Position numbers and translations under genes: made by a program. From an uncultured Acidobacteriia bacterium (GTDB lineage Bacteria > Acidobacteriota > Terriglobia > Bryobacterales > Bryobacteraceae), in assembly GCA_903875575.1 (NCBI GenBank), contig CAIQWJ010000052.1, positions 1 through 64,000 of the forward strand: a stretch of DNA of 64,000 nucleotides, in the 5' to 3' direction. Below are positions 44,401 to 53,117 of this stretch, in pieces. Position 1 is the first letter of the stretch. Each line of letters starts with the position of its first letter. The notes beneath the pieces were generated by a model, which was given only the letters and a program-made list of their open reading frames with translations, was not told the DNA's origin and ran no database searches.

Positions 44401-44509
44401 CCAGCGAGCGGCACTGGCGAAACTGCTGAAGGACTGGAAGACCGTGCAGACTGCCGACGTGCCTGCCATGAACGCACAACTGGTGAAGGTCAATCTGGCA
44501 CCCCTATGA
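41434..44509 (+). pseudogene. Large BNR/VPS10-type repeat protein, frameshifted
   Basis: A secreted beta-propeller protein of about 1025 aa split by one frameshift near 42116-42126. A signal peptide (LLLVATVVLTSASAVAA) is followed by RWRSIGPIRGGRTKAAAGVP, then repeated Asp-box units (GGVFKTTDYGRTWNPI, GIYKSIDAGKTWTHQ, GIFKSVDGGTTWQQL, STDGGKTWTGI). The first frame ends just after GPWENGAWSG, and the second resumes with ASGGIFKSVDGG, the natural continuation. The C-terminal 350 residues form a separate domain with helices. These proteins are often labelled glycosyl hydrolase or exo-sialidase, but no sialidase catalytic set is evident. An assembly error would make it an intact gene. Confidence 0.78.
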
Positions 44510-45717
44510 AAATGACCAGAAGATCGATTGTCAGTGCCACCGCGGCCGGAGCGCTCGCGAGCGGGTTATCCGCGCAGGTGCGCGCGGCAGCGCCGGCGGA
44601 ACCCGACCGCGACTATTGGATCCGCACCCTGACGAAGATCGCAAACCCGGTGCTCACCTCGCTGAGCAGGCGTAGTCTGAAGCTCGACATGCCGGTAGAA
44701 GCCGCACCCGGCGTGACAGATCGTCCTGCCTTCACGCATCTCGAAGCTCTGGGCCGCCTCCTATCTGGTATGGCGCCATGGCTGGAGTCCGGCACCGGCG
44801 ATTCACCCCGCTTCGCCGTGATGGCCCGTTCCGCCATTGCCGCCGCAGTGGACCCCGCCTCACCCGACATGATGAATTTCTCGCGCGGCCAGCAGCCCGT
44901 AGTGGATGCGGCATTTCTCGCGCTCGGCATTTTGCGCGCCCCCACGGAACTCTGGGACAAACTCGATGCCACAACGAAGGCACACCTGATCAAGGCGATG
45001 CTCTCCACGCGCGTCATCCAGCCGGGCTTCAACAACTGGCTGCTCTTCAGCGCCATGGTGGAAGCTCTCCTGGCGCACGCGGGCGAGCAGTGGGACCCTA
45101 TGCGCGTCGACTACGCTATCCGCCAGCACGAGCAGTGGTACAAAGGCGATGGACTCTATGGCGACGGTCCGCAGTTCCACTGGGATTACTACAACAGCTT
45201 CGTGATCCAACCAATGCTGCTCCAGGTGATGGACACGATCTCGAAGGTGTCGAAGAGTTGGACGTCACTATCAGCCGGAGTCCTGACAAGAGCGAAGCGG
45301 TACGCGGCGATTCAGGAGCGACTCATCGCGCCGGATGGATCGTTTCCTGCAATCGGACGCTCCCTGGCCTATCGCAGCGGCGCATTCCACCATCTCGCCG
45401 CAATGGCTTTGCGGAAGGATTTGCCCGATGGCGTCCGACCGGAGCAAGTGCGGGGCGCACTGACAGCGGTGATTCGCCGGACGCTGGAGCCCGCAGGGAC
45501 ATTCGATGCGCGGGGCTGGCTACAAATCGGCCTCTGCGGACACCAGCCGTCGATCGGTGAAACCTACATCTCTACGGGAAGCCTGTACCTGTGCGCGAAT
45601 GCGTTTCTACCGCTGGGTTTGCCAGCCAGCGACCCATTCTGGAGTGTGCCGGCGCGCCGGACCACACAGCAGCGAGTTTGGAGCGGAGAAGATGTACCGG
45701 TGGACCACGCGATTTGA
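44506..45717 (+). CDS. DUF2264 protein with Tat-like signal
   Basis: A 403-aa exported protein of the DUF2264 family, an (alpha/alpha)6-barrel-type fold linked to polysaccharide degradation loci. The N-terminus TRRSIVSATAAGALASG is a Tat-type signal. Family segments are the DYWIRTLTKIANPVLTSLSR opening, EALGRLLSGMAPWLE, PGFNNWLLFSAMVEALL, YGDGPQFHWDYYNSFVIQPM and APDGSFPAIGRSLAYRSGAF. The ATG overlaps the stop of the BNR-repeat gene, so the two are co-translated. The enzymatic activity is not certain; some relatives are reported glycoside hydrolases. Confidence 0.87.
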   Translation: MKMTRRSIVSATAAGALASGLSAQVRAAAPAEPDRDYWIRTLTKIANPVLTSLSRRSLKLDMPVEAAPGVTDRPAFTHLEALGRLLSGMAPWLESGTGDSPRFAVMARSAIAAAVDPASPDMMNFSRGQQPVVDAAFLALGILRAPTELWDKLDATTKAHLIKAMLSTRVIQPGFNNWLLFSAMVEALLAHAGEQWDPMRVDYAIRQHEQWYKGDGLYGDGPQFHWDYYNSFVIQPMLLQVMDTISKVSKSWTSLSAGVLTRAKRYAAIQERLIAPDGSFPAIGRSLAYRSGAFHHLAAMALRKDLPDGVRPEQVRGALTAVIRRTLEPAGTFDARGWLQIGLCGHQPSIGETYISTGSLYLCANAFLPLGLPASDPFWSVPARRTTQQRVWSGEDVPVDHAI

Positions 45718-45756
45718 GCGTACGCTGAAGGAGTATAGGAGGATAATAAGGAGGAA

Positions 45757-46026
45757 ATGCAGCAAGTCTCCAAGCCACTCAACATCAAGGACCCGGAAGT
45801 CTATCAACTGGCCAGGCAGGTGGCGGACCTGACGGGCGAGACGCTTACGGACGCGGTACGGCACGCCCTTCGGGAGCGATTGAACCGCGAGTTGCGAACG
45901 CGCCCAGATCCACTGTTCATCGAAAAACTGCGCGAGATTTCGATTCGCTGCGCCTCCCGGCCCGTGATCGATCCGCGTTCGAACGATGAAATTTTCGGCT
46001 ATGACGAAATGGGAATCCCGCGGTAG
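45757..46026 (+). CDS. VapB-family antitoxin
   Basis: An 89-aa antitoxin. PLNIKDPEVYQLARQVADLT followed by GETLTDAVRHALRERLNREL is the ribbon-helix-helix region of the Rv0623/PSK-type VapB family. The C-terminal tail with DEIFGYDEMGIPR binds and inhibits the toxin. It is preceded by AGGAGG (45745-45752 region) and sits 14 nt before its vapC. Confidence 0.9.
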   Translation: MQQVSKPLNIKDPEVYQLARQVADLTGETLTDAVRHALRERLNRELRTRPDPLFIEKLREISIRCASRPVIDPRSNDEIFGYDEMGIPR

Positions 46027-46040
46027 CCCATCGCACGCAA

Positions 46041-46430
46041 ATGGTCATCGACACCTCAGCTCTTGTTGCTATCCTGCGAGGCGCGCCGGAACGGGATTCC
46101 ATGCTGCATGCCATCGGAAAAGATAGCCGGAGGCTCATCTCGGCTCTGACTGTGCTGGAAGCCGGAATGGTCCTTGAGGACCGTTTTGGGCCCGAGGCCC
46201 GAGTAGATCTGGAACTTTTCATCTTCGACGCACGAATAGAAATTATTCCTTTCAACTCACGTCAGGCTGAGGCCGCACTTCGTGCCTGGCGAACATACGG
46301 TAAAGGCAGGCGCCCGGCTGGGCTCAATATGGGCGATTGCTGCACTTACGCGCTGGCGAAGGCGACAGGAGAATCCGTATTGGCGATGGGTTTGGACTTT
46401 CCCCTGATGGATATCGTCCGGGTTGAATGA
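46041..46430 (+). CDS. VapC-family PIN toxin
   Basis: A 129-aa PIN-domain ribonuclease paired with the VapB just upstream. Catalytic acids are present: VIDTSALVAIL (Asp), the LTVLEAGMVLE helix (Glu), MGDCCTYALA (Asp) and LDFPLMDI (Asp). The usual late motif is LLFKGxDFxxTDI; here it reads VLAMGLDFPLMDI, so the Lys and Thr are replaced. The metal-binding acids are kept, so activity is likely but specificity may differ. The start sits 14 nt after vapB. It is convergent with the redoxin gene. Confidence 0.9.
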   Translation: MVIDTSALVAILRGAPERDSMLHAIGKDSRRLISALTVLEAGMVLEDRFGPEARVDLELFIFDARIEIIPFNSRQAEAALRAWRTYGKGRRPAGLNMGDCCTYALAKATGESVLAMGLDFPLMDIVRVE

Positions 46431-46443
46431 AACAGGTGAATCA

Positions 46444-46460
46444 GGCCTACTTCCCAGGCC
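46444..46460. other. Short inverted repeat between convergent stops
   Basis: GGCCT-ACTTCCC-AGGCC lies across the redoxin stop codon, 14 nt past vapC. Without a T-run it is at best a weak bidirectional terminator. Confidence 0.3.
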
Positions 46461-47016
46461 GGACCAGCAATTTCCTTTCCGGGATGTAGCAGCCCACCGC
46501 CGGAACCTCCGGCCTCGCCACTGGTCTCCCCGCCAGCACCGCGTCCAGCGCATCGCGCCAGTCGTGTTCCGTCACCTGCTGACGCGGCTTCGTGAGGTCC
46601 GCGTAGTAGTTGTCGATTCTTCCCCGATAAGCGATTGAGGCATCCGGACGAACAACCACCACTTCAGGAGTCACCGTCGCCCCCGTGGCTTTCACCAATG
46701 CATGATCCCGATCCACAATTTTCGGGTAATCGCCATGGCCATAGTCCTTCGCGTGTTGCGCGGTAACCGCATCGGTAAGCGTGGGATCCGTATAGACCAG
46801 CGAGCACTGCACGCCGCGCGAAGCGTAGGCGTCGCAGATCCGCCGGATCTCGTGCGAATAGTAATTCGCAATCGGGCAATCGTTCGTAACGAACACGAGT
46901 GCCGATAAATGGCCGGGCGCTGGTTTGAGCGGCTGACGCCGGACGCCGTCAATATCCGTTACGGTCAGACCCGGATGTAAAACCGCCGCAAGCGCGAACA
47001 GCGCCAGCCGGTTCAT
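46447..47016 (-). CDS. Secreted redoxin-like protein
   Basis: A 189-aa thioredoxin-fold protein with a signal peptide (LALFALAAVLHPG). The LVFVTNDCPIANYYSHEIRR segment is the redoxin active-site region with a single cysteine (DCPIAN). A second cysteine in PAVGCYIP near the C-terminus is shared by relatives encoded with cytochromes. The fold would place it in the periplasm, reducing or maintaining thiols or copper sites. The ATG overlaps the stop of the copper monooxygenase gene (ATGA), so the proteins are co-translated. A 248-codon open frame starts further upstream, but only from inside that gene. Confidence 0.87.
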   Translation of the reverse strand: MNRLALFALAAVLHPGLTVTDIDGVRRQPLKPAPGHLSALVFVTNDCPIANYYSHEIRRICDAYASRGVQCSLVYTDPTLTDAVTAQHAKDYGHGDYPKIVDRDHALVKATGATVTPEVVVVRPDASIAYRGRIDNYYADLTKPRQQVTEHDWRDALDAVLAGRPVARPEVPAVGCYIPERKLLVRPGK

Positions 47017-48395
47017 TGCGCCAGCAACTCCGCGATCTTTTTGATCAGTTGGGGATCGGAGAAGATCTTCTGTTGCGCCATCATGGCGCGCTTTTGCGAA
47101 ACATCGCGCTGCAGCATGCGATAGTCCATCTGCCGCCGGGGCACGGCGATCAACGTCAGAGCACCCATCTCGTCTTTCGACTGCTCGCCCCATGTCACGC
47201 GAATCGGCGGACTTGCGGGATTGTGCGGATTCTCCGCCGAATTATCCCAGTGGATTTCGGCATCGAGCCGCGTGCCACGCGGCAGGGCCACCATATCCTG
47301 GAAGAAATACTGATCCTGCCAGTTGAAGTTCCAGTCGCCAATGGAGAGCAGTGTTTTCACTTCGCCATCGGGCAGCGTTGCCGTCAGTTTCATCCGGCTG
47401 GCCAGATAATGCGCATGGGCACTGACTCCGGCGGCGTCGATTTCCACGGGCAGCGTGTAGGAATCGCGAATCACGAAATCCTTCTCGCCTGCCGGAATAT
47501 CCAGACCCGCAAAAAGAGAATACACGGGAGGCAACTGGATCGCCAGCATATTGCGGCTCGGAGCTTCTTTCGCGAAGTGCAGCCCGATCAGCGACTTCTC
47601 CGTTTCGGGCTTGCCCGTAGGATGGAAATGATACTGGAGCACGAGGTCAGACCCCTGCGGCACACGCAGCGCCAGGCCTTCGGGGAAGAACTGCGGCTGC
47701 GCGCCCACGGCCCAGCCACCCAGCGGCATGGTGGCACCCCCCGCCCGCATACCGCCAAAGCCCGGCTCGTCGCCATCGTTCGGCTTCAGATGGACGCGGC
47801 CATTGGGGTCAGCGAAATACAGAACGTGATGCACCGCAGCGCGCGCGGTGGTGCGCATTTCGATTGCGGTAATCCACTTTTCCCCGGTGAGGCCGAGCGG
47901 CAAGGCGATGTTGCGGTAAATATCCGGGCCATCCGCCTTCAGATGATACGCGGCGGGCATTTCCACCACAAGATCCGGCTCGCCCAGACGCCAACCGGAG
48001 TTAAACTTCGGTGCGTCCGGAGCCTTGCCTGCACCTTCCGGCATTCCTTGCTCCACCCAGTCGCGCAGCAGGGCAATGTCGGAATCGCTGAGGCGCCGCT
48101 CGTCGCGGTAGGCGTACGAAGCGGGCTCCGCGCGCCAGGGCGGCATAATGCGGGCGGTGGTCACCGCGGCGATTAGCTTGCCGCGTTTCGCAACGTCCTG
48201 ATAAGACAGCAGCGAAAACGGCGCGGCCTCGCCCGGCCGATGGCACGCCGAACAGTTCTTGTAGACGATGGCAGCAATTTGTCCGTTAAACGTAACTCTT
48301 GGGTGGGCGGGAGTCTGGGCCGCAATGCGATGCACAGGCTGGACAATAAAAAGGGCGCCCAGCGCCACACAAACAGCAGGTATTTTGAAGTTCAT
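47013..48395 (-). CDS. Cytochrome c fused to copper type II monooxygenase-like domain
   Basis: A 460-aa exported protein. After the signal peptide, CSACH at residues 48-52 attaches heme c, within a small cytochrome domain to about residue 115 (RIMPPWRAEP is a typical segment). The rest resembles the ascorbate-dependent type II copper monooxygenase fold (PHM/DBH): copper-ligand candidates are VHHVLYF, LQYHFHPTG and SAHAHYLASRM. Heme c on such an enzyme could replace ascorbate as electron source; this is inference. It is tightly packed between an outer-membrane protein (1-nt overlap) and the redoxin (4-nt overlap). Confidence 0.85.
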   Translation of the reverse strand: MNFKIPAVCVALGALFIVQPVHRIAAQTPAHPRVTFNGQIAAIVYKNCSACHRPGEAAPFSLLSYQDVAKRGKLIAAVTTARIMPPWRAEPASYAYRDERRLSDSDIALLRDWVEQGMPEGAGKAPDAPKFNSGWRLGEPDLVVEMPAAYHLKADGPDIYRNIALPLGLTGEKWITAIEMRTTARAAVHHVLYFADPNGRVHLKPNDGDEPGFGGMRAGGATMPLGGWAVGAQPQFFPEGLALRVPQGSDLVLQYHFHPTGKPETEKSLIGLHFAKEAPSRNMLAIQLPPVYSLFAGLDIPAGEKDFVIRDSYTLPVEIDAAGVSAHAHYLASRMKLTATLPDGEVKTLLSIGDWNFNWQDQYFFQDMVALPRGTRLDAEIHWDNSAENPHNPASPPIRVTWGEQSKDEMGALTLIAVPRRQMDYRMLQRDVSQKRAMMAQQKIFSDPQLIKKIAELLAQ

Positions 48396-50287
48396 CAGAA
48401 AACGAAGGCCAGACCGCCGCGGAAGACGCGGGGCGAGTTGACCACCAGAATCTGGCGGCCATCGGTCAGGGTCAGCGGCAGGTAGCCCTGCGCCAGAAGA
48501 TTGCGGATTTCCGCCGTGGCTTCCACGTGCCCGAATGACATGGGCAGGAATGGAATCGGCTGGCGGAACGCGATGTCCAGACCGGGTTCCGCGCGGTCCG
48601 GCTGCGTGGAAAACGACGCCATGGGAACGGCGGATTTCAGGTCGGCGTACTGGTAGCTCGCCATGTAACGGGTGCCGGTGACCTTCATGGTTCCTGCCAT
48701 GCGCACTGTCACCGCGTGACGATTGCTGGTTCTCATCGCTGCGCGAAGGCTGGCGGCGTCCGGTGAAATTGCGGAACCCAAACCAGAGCTCATCACCCCA
48801 AGTGTGCCCCAGGAAGCCGTGACCTTGTGGTTCGGTGACAGGCTGCGGGCTGCGGAAACCGTGTAGCCGTAAGAGGAAACATTGCCTGCGTTGAACAGAG
48901 CGCTGGAAGCGAACATCGACGGCAGCAAATCGCCGCTAAACAGGTTTGAGTCGGGGTTCGCGATCGACAGCGTCGTATTCGCCACGTATTGATGGTAACC
49001 GGAAACGCGATACTCCATGGCCCCGCGCACAGTCGAATAACCGACCTCATAATCGTCCCCGCGCTGCACCTTCACATGCCCGTTCAGTTCGCTCAGACGA
49101 GGCATCAGGGACAGGGCGGCCAGTTCATTCTGCAATGCGTCGTTCGGGTCGTGCGCGTCCAGACCCGGACGTGCATTCCCGGAAGTAAAAACCATATCCA
49201 GTTGCCCGCGAGGCAGGGCATAAGAAAGCCTGGACCAGGGGCTGAAGTACTGCAAATGATCCATGTACGCAATGGAATCGAGTTCAGATCCGTACTGGAG
49301 AGAGAGCGCCTCGCTCAATTGCGTCCTGTCCCGCAGGCTGACCGAAATCGTCCTCAGGGTGGGCATGGAGCCCTCGCCCCCCGCGCCGGTCACAAGTCCC
49401 TGGCCGACATGCGTCGGCATGTTCATCTGGCGCATGGTGACCGAAACGGACGGCGTACTGCCAGCTACTTCCCTGCTGTAGGTGGTCCGAATCGCCGCAG
49501 CCGGTTGACCGGTAGAGGATGCATAACCCAGGTCGCCGCTTACGCGGACATTATTGTTCGCATACACGGAGGTGGCGAAGGCAAACTGCGTACCAAGATC
49601 CGCAGCATTCGCTGTGGCATCAGTGAGAGCTGTATCCGAAGCGGAGATTCTGACGAGCGCGCTCGAATCGTGAAACACGCTGGGTTTTGATGCAACCCGG
49701 GCCAGACCGCTTTGGCCAGCCGCGGAAGCCATTGCTGGCCGCGCTGAAGGGGAGACCGGTAACAGCCGAAGCACAGGGCGCAGCCCAGGATCGCCTCGCA
49801 AAGTCCACTTCCAGTCGTCGCTCATCAACCCGCCGGGGGCTGGCAGGGTGGAAACCAGTTGAATCGAACTGAACATTCTGGAAAGGTTGACTTCCAGCAG
49901 GCTTCGCATCCCCGGGCGCACCACTACGCGATCGCGGGTGGCGGGCACAAAACTGGCGAGCGAAACCTGAACGGAGTAGACATCTGGCAGCAGGTCGCCA
50001 AAAGAAAAATTGCCGGCAAGGTCGGTATAGCTCTTTTGCAGAAGCCGGGCCTGCTGGTTGAACAGCGACACTGAAGCGCCGGCGCGGGGACTACCGATGG
50101 AATCGGTCACCAGGCCGCTGACCGCACCCGCAAAGCGAATCGGCGAAGCAGCCTGCAGACGAACCGGAGAAACGAATGTCAAAGGGGCAAGGAAAAGTAA
50201 AGCAATCGCGCCGGCAAAGCGCACGAACTTCACCCGTCGTCTGACGACGCCCTGCCTGGCGGCCTGTGCGCTTCCAGCTCTTGCCAT
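48395..50287 (-). CDS. Outer-membrane protein with carboxypeptidase-regulatory domain
   Basis: A 630-aa protein. The N-terminal signal region is long and basic (RRRVKFVRFAGAIALLFLAP). A carboxypeptidase-regulatory-like domain (AGAVSGLVTDSIGSPRAGAS, about residues 50-135) leads into a repetitive beta-strand region ending in a hydrophobic strand VFRGGLAFVF, typical of an outer-membrane barrel. There is no clear plug domain or TonB box, so it is shorter than a standard TonB receptor. The TGA shares one base with the ATG of the cytochrome-monooxygenase gene (TGATG). It could transport or anchor a product of that enzyme. Confidence 0.8.
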   Translation of the reverse strand: MARAGSAQAARQGVVRRRVKFVRFAGAIALLFLAPLTFVSPVRLQAASPIRFAGAVSGLVTDSIGSPRAGASVSLFNQQARLLQKSYTDLAGNFSFGDLLPDVYSVQVSLASFVPATRDRVVVRPGMRSLLEVNLSRMFSSIQLVSTLPAPGGLMSDDWKWTLRGDPGLRPVLRLLPVSPSARPAMASAAGQSGLARVASKPSVFHDSSALVRISASDTALTDATANAADLGTQFAFATSVYANNNVRVSGDLGYASSTGQPAAAIRTTYSREVAGSTPSVSVTMRQMNMPTHVGQGLVTGAGGEGSMPTLRTISVSLRDRTQLSEALSLQYGSELDSIAYMDHLQYFSPWSRLSYALPRGQLDMVFTSGNARPGLDAHDPNDALQNELAALSLMPRLSELNGHVKVQRGDDYEVGYSTVRGAMEYRVSGYHQYVANTTLSIANPDSNLFSGDLLPSMFASSALFNAGNVSSYGYTVSAARSLSPNHKVTASWGTLGVMSSGLGSAISPDAASLRAAMRTSNRHAVTVRMAGTMKVTGTRYMASYQYADLKSAVPMASFSTQPDRAEPGLDIAFRQPIPFLPMSFGHVEATAEIRNLLAQGYLPLTLTDGRQILVVNSPRVFRGGLAFVF

Positions 50288-50385
50288 ATCTGCTCCGGCC
50301 CTATTCTCCCCGGCAACTTGCGGCCCGGCTAACGTATTTCCGGTACCGGCGGGTTTCCGCTTTTGGGCGCGAAACCCGAACCCTG

Positions 50386-52086
50386 TCAGTTTACAACAAA
50401 ATTAGACTGCTGTTGAACGGTCTGGTTCGCCCGCCGGTCGGTGGCCTTCACCTTGAGGGTGTAGACGCCGGGACCCAGCTTGCTGAGCGGCAGCAGTTTC
50501 TGAACCGTCACCTGGTTAGCAGACGAATACTGAATAGAAGAAAGATCTTCCGTGAAATCGATCACACTCTCCGTCGACCCAACCTTACTGACCAGATATT
50601 GAATGGAACCATCCGGCTTATTCGTCTTTTCTTCCGGTGCGAAATTGTAGAACTGGAGGTAGACTCCCATTTTCTCGTCCGCCTTGAAAGTGCCACCCAC
50701 GCGCGGCCGGACCAGGGTATCGCCGATCGAGAACATGGTGCCGCCAATGTTGCGGGTTGCCAGCTTTTCCATCTTGTCCGCCAGAATGAGACTGCTGGAA
50801 GCCAGGCGGTCTTCCGCGAAATGCGGTACGTCGAGCGCCTGCTCGTAATTGTTCACGTTGCCGGACATGATGTCCTTGGCCACGATGTTGAGATGGTAGC
50901 GGCCCGGAGCCAGCGGCACCGTCGTCTGCCAGACCTGCTTCTGGTTGATGTAGCTCTGGAGCATGTCGAGGGGAACGGTGGTTTCCAGCGTCGGCTCGAA
51001 CTTCTGCATCGGGCGACGAGTCATGGAAGTGATGCGGCCAAAGACGTTGATGATGGCCTTATCAACGCCGTCTTTTTGGGTGAATTGCAGATCGTGGTTA
51101 TCGAAAAGCAGCGTGAGATTGACCAGAACGGAAGTCTCCGTCACACGGAGATAATCGGTGCGAACCTGCATAGGCAAAATATTGTAGGTAATGCGCGACG
51201 TGATAGCCGCTTCCAGATCCTTGAACTTGACCTGCGGCGGTTCCTGCAGTTTGAAGAACTGCGCCATGCGGTTAAATTCGTTCATTTCCTGGTTCATGTA
51301 CTGATCCGGCACACCGAGGTGGGTGCCGTCGCTGCGGCTGAATCGCTGGTCTTTTGTCAGCAGCCCCTGCTGTTCGTAAAGCGTAAGGCCCGCGTTCGGG
51401 ACGTTTACAAGGGCGTCCTTCTCGGTCGGATCCATCGTCATGCGGTATTCGCCGGACATTGTCTTGTCCACAAATTCGATGCGGATTTCCTGCCCAATGC
51501 CGTCAATGTAGCGGTAGCGCCACTGTTCGAACGGATAGGTTTCGGTTTCGCCCCCGCCTTCAGACATAGGACGCTCATAAGAGCCGCCCGAGGAGTGCGA
51601 TTCGATTTCATCCGGAGGACCGAACTGAATATAAATGCGACCGCGATCCGTGCGCCAGCCGGGAATGCCGGAAGCGTAGTGTTCGTTGGCGTAGGCGATT
51701 CGTCGGTAGTGCTCTTCCTTATATTCGTTTTCTTCCGAATCCGGGGTGGGATCGCGGCGCAGCCAGAACTGTTCGACGAACTGCTCGCGCTCTTCGTCGG
51801 TATTGAGCTGGTGGAAGGCCTTGCGCTCTTCGTCGGAAATAATGTAGAGGACGTCTTCGTCCATCCACTTCTTGTATGGGGTCTCAAGCTCTTTCTTCAG
51901 AGCCGCTTCCTTCGCCTTCAGTTGCTTTGCCGTCAATGGCTTAGCGACGGTTTCGCGCTTGGCTGGCGCGGGGGCAGCCGACTGTGCCGGCTTGGTGGCG
52001 GGTGCGGTCGTCTGGGCCGGAGTCGATGTAACCGCGAGCAGCAGGGCCAGGCCCGCCGCCGGGATAAACAGATGTCTGGTGTTCAT
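50386..52086 (-). CDS. GWxTD domain-containing protein
   Basis: A 566-aa exported protein. The signal peptide (FIPAAGLALLLAVTSTPAQ) is followed by a Thr/Pro/Ala-rich stretch, then the GWxTD domain: KWMDEDVLYIISDEERKAFH, FVEQFWLRRDPTPDSEENEY, and the signature GIPGWRTDRGRIYIQFGPPD. The C-terminal half is beta-rich with repeats like PGRYHLNIVAKD and LGPGVYTLKVKATDRRANQT. The family is common in Acidobacteria and has no known function. I chose the ATG at 52086 for the signal peptide. It is first in line with the outer-membrane protein, copper monooxygenase and redoxin genes (98-nt gap). Confidence 0.9.
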   Translation of the reverse strand: MNTRHLFIPAAGLALLLAVTSTPAQTTAPATKPAQSAAPAPAKRETVAKPLTAKQLKAKEAALKKELETPYKKWMDEDVLYIISDEERKAFHQLNTDEEREQFVEQFWLRRDPTPDSEENEYKEEHYRRIAYANEHYASGIPGWRTDRGRIYIQFGPPDEIESHSSGGSYERPMSEGGGETETYPFEQWRYRYIDGIGQEIRIEFVDKTMSGEYRMTMDPTEKDALVNVPNAGLTLYEQQGLLTKDQRFSRSDGTHLGVPDQYMNQEMNEFNRMAQFFKLQEPPQVKFKDLEAAITSRITYNILPMQVRTDYLRVTETSVLVNLTLLFDNHDLQFTQKDGVDKAIINVFGRITSMTRRPMQKFEPTLETTVPLDMLQSYINQKQVWQTTVPLAPGRYHLNIVAKDIMSGNVNNYEQALDVPHFAEDRLASSSLILADKMEKLATRNIGGTMFSIGDTLVRPRVGGTFKADEKMGVYLQFYNFAPEEKTNKPDGSIQYLVSKVGSTESVIDFTEDLSSIQYSSANQVTVQKLLPLSKLGPGVYTLKVKATDRRANQTVQQQSNFVVN

Positions 52087-52661
52087 ACCTGGCATGTCCT
52101 CTGAAAAAAATCCACTGTCTCCAGTGTAGCTCAGACGCAGGGGAGGGTTTTGCGGTTTCCTCCAGTGCGGGCTCTGAGGTCGCCGTTCCTGTCTGCACGC
52201 CGGTTTCCAGCCCGTAGCGCGGCAGAAACCGGGCACCCAGTTCGTATCCGGAGATCAAATCGGCAGACGGAGATTGGAAACCGTGTTGCGGTGTGTAGCC
52301 ACCTGTGCGCACACAGCCCACCAGAACGGCTCCGTTCAGGCCGCGTTGAGTCGGCGTGCTATTTGAGATACACCGGCAGCAACTGCCGGGCGTGAGCCGT
52401 CTTCCGTTGGTAGTACCCCGGCACCATCCGCGGTCCGCCTTGTAACCGGGCGACTCGAGCAACACGGGTTCCAGTCGAAACCTCGCAGGCCACCCTCATC
52501 CGATCATGGACTGCAACGAAGGCCACCGGGCCACGAGGGATGCCGCCATTGGCGTTCTGACACGACTCGCGATGGAAGATAATCCAAAGGTGTGGAGCAG
52601 CAGCCATTCCGATGAGACCGTTGCTGGTGTCCGGAGCCCTTGTTCCGCAGCCGCAAATAAA
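52087..52661. other. Intergenic region between GWxTD and MarR genes
   Basis: About 570 nt without a gene I can support. Several frames are open on both strands, but none has a recognisable domain. It contains two hairpins: CCGGTTTC (52200-52207) with GAAACCGG (52225-52232), and CCGGCAG-CAA-CTGCCGG (52373-52389). Promoters for both flanking genes must lie here, but no strong box was identified. Confidence 0.5.
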
Positions 52662-53117
52662 ATGTCCGCCTCCGGAACAAATCGCGAGACGCTCGGGACT
52701 GCGGAACTGGACGTCAGTCTCGGTTATTCGCTGCGACGCGCACAGCTATCCACTTATCTGGAGTACGACTCGGTGATGGCGAAGTTCGAGATTCGGCCTT
52801 CGCAGTACGCGGTAATCGTGCTGATCCGGTCCAATCCGGGGGCGTCGCAATCGGCGATCAGCGGCGCTTTGGGGATACAGAAAGCGAACTTTGTCGCTGT
52901 GCTCGATCGGCTGGAAGCGAGGGGCCTCATCGAACGCCGAAAGCTGCGCACGGACAAACGCGCGTCCGCGCTCTACCTGACGCGCACTGGTGAGGCGTTT
53001 TGCGAAAAGCTGCAGGCCGCCCATGCGGACCTGGAGTCCCGGCTCGCGGAACGACTCGGCGTGCGGCGAAGCAGGCAGTTCCTGAAAATGCTGCACGAGT
53101 TCGCGGGCTACGCGTAG
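52662..53117 (+). CDS. MarR-family transcriptional regulator
   Basis: A 151-aa winged-helix regulator. LGYSLRRAQLSTYLEYDSVM is the dimerisation helix. PGASQSAISGALGIQKANFV then AVLDRLEARGLIERR is the helix-turn-helix, and the DKRASALYLTRTG wing carries the D-x-R motif. The closest functional parallels are FerR/CouR-type repressors that sense hydroxycinnamoyl-CoA. That fits its neighbours: a CoA ligase, feruloyl-CoA hydratase/lyase and PobA. The ATG at 52662 gives the family length. Its 3' end overlaps the convergent CoA ligase gene by 10 nt. Confidence 0.87.
   Translation: MSASGTNRETLGTAELDVSLGYSLRRAQLSTYLEYDSVMAKFEIRPSQYAVIVLIRSNPGASQSAISGALGIQKANFVAVLDRLEARGLIERRKLRTDKRASALYLTRTGEAFCEKLQAAHADLESRLAERLGVRRSRQFLKMLHEFAGYA

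Noticed and set aside
41434-44509. Annotation of the Asp-box protein as a sialidase
   Set aside because: Asp boxes alone do not indicate sialidase; no catalytic Arg triad or Tyr/Glu pair could be identified.
50266-52104. A 612-codon plus-strand frame opposite the GWxTD gene
   Set aside because: No recognisable fold, while the minus strand has the GWxTD signature and a signal peptide.
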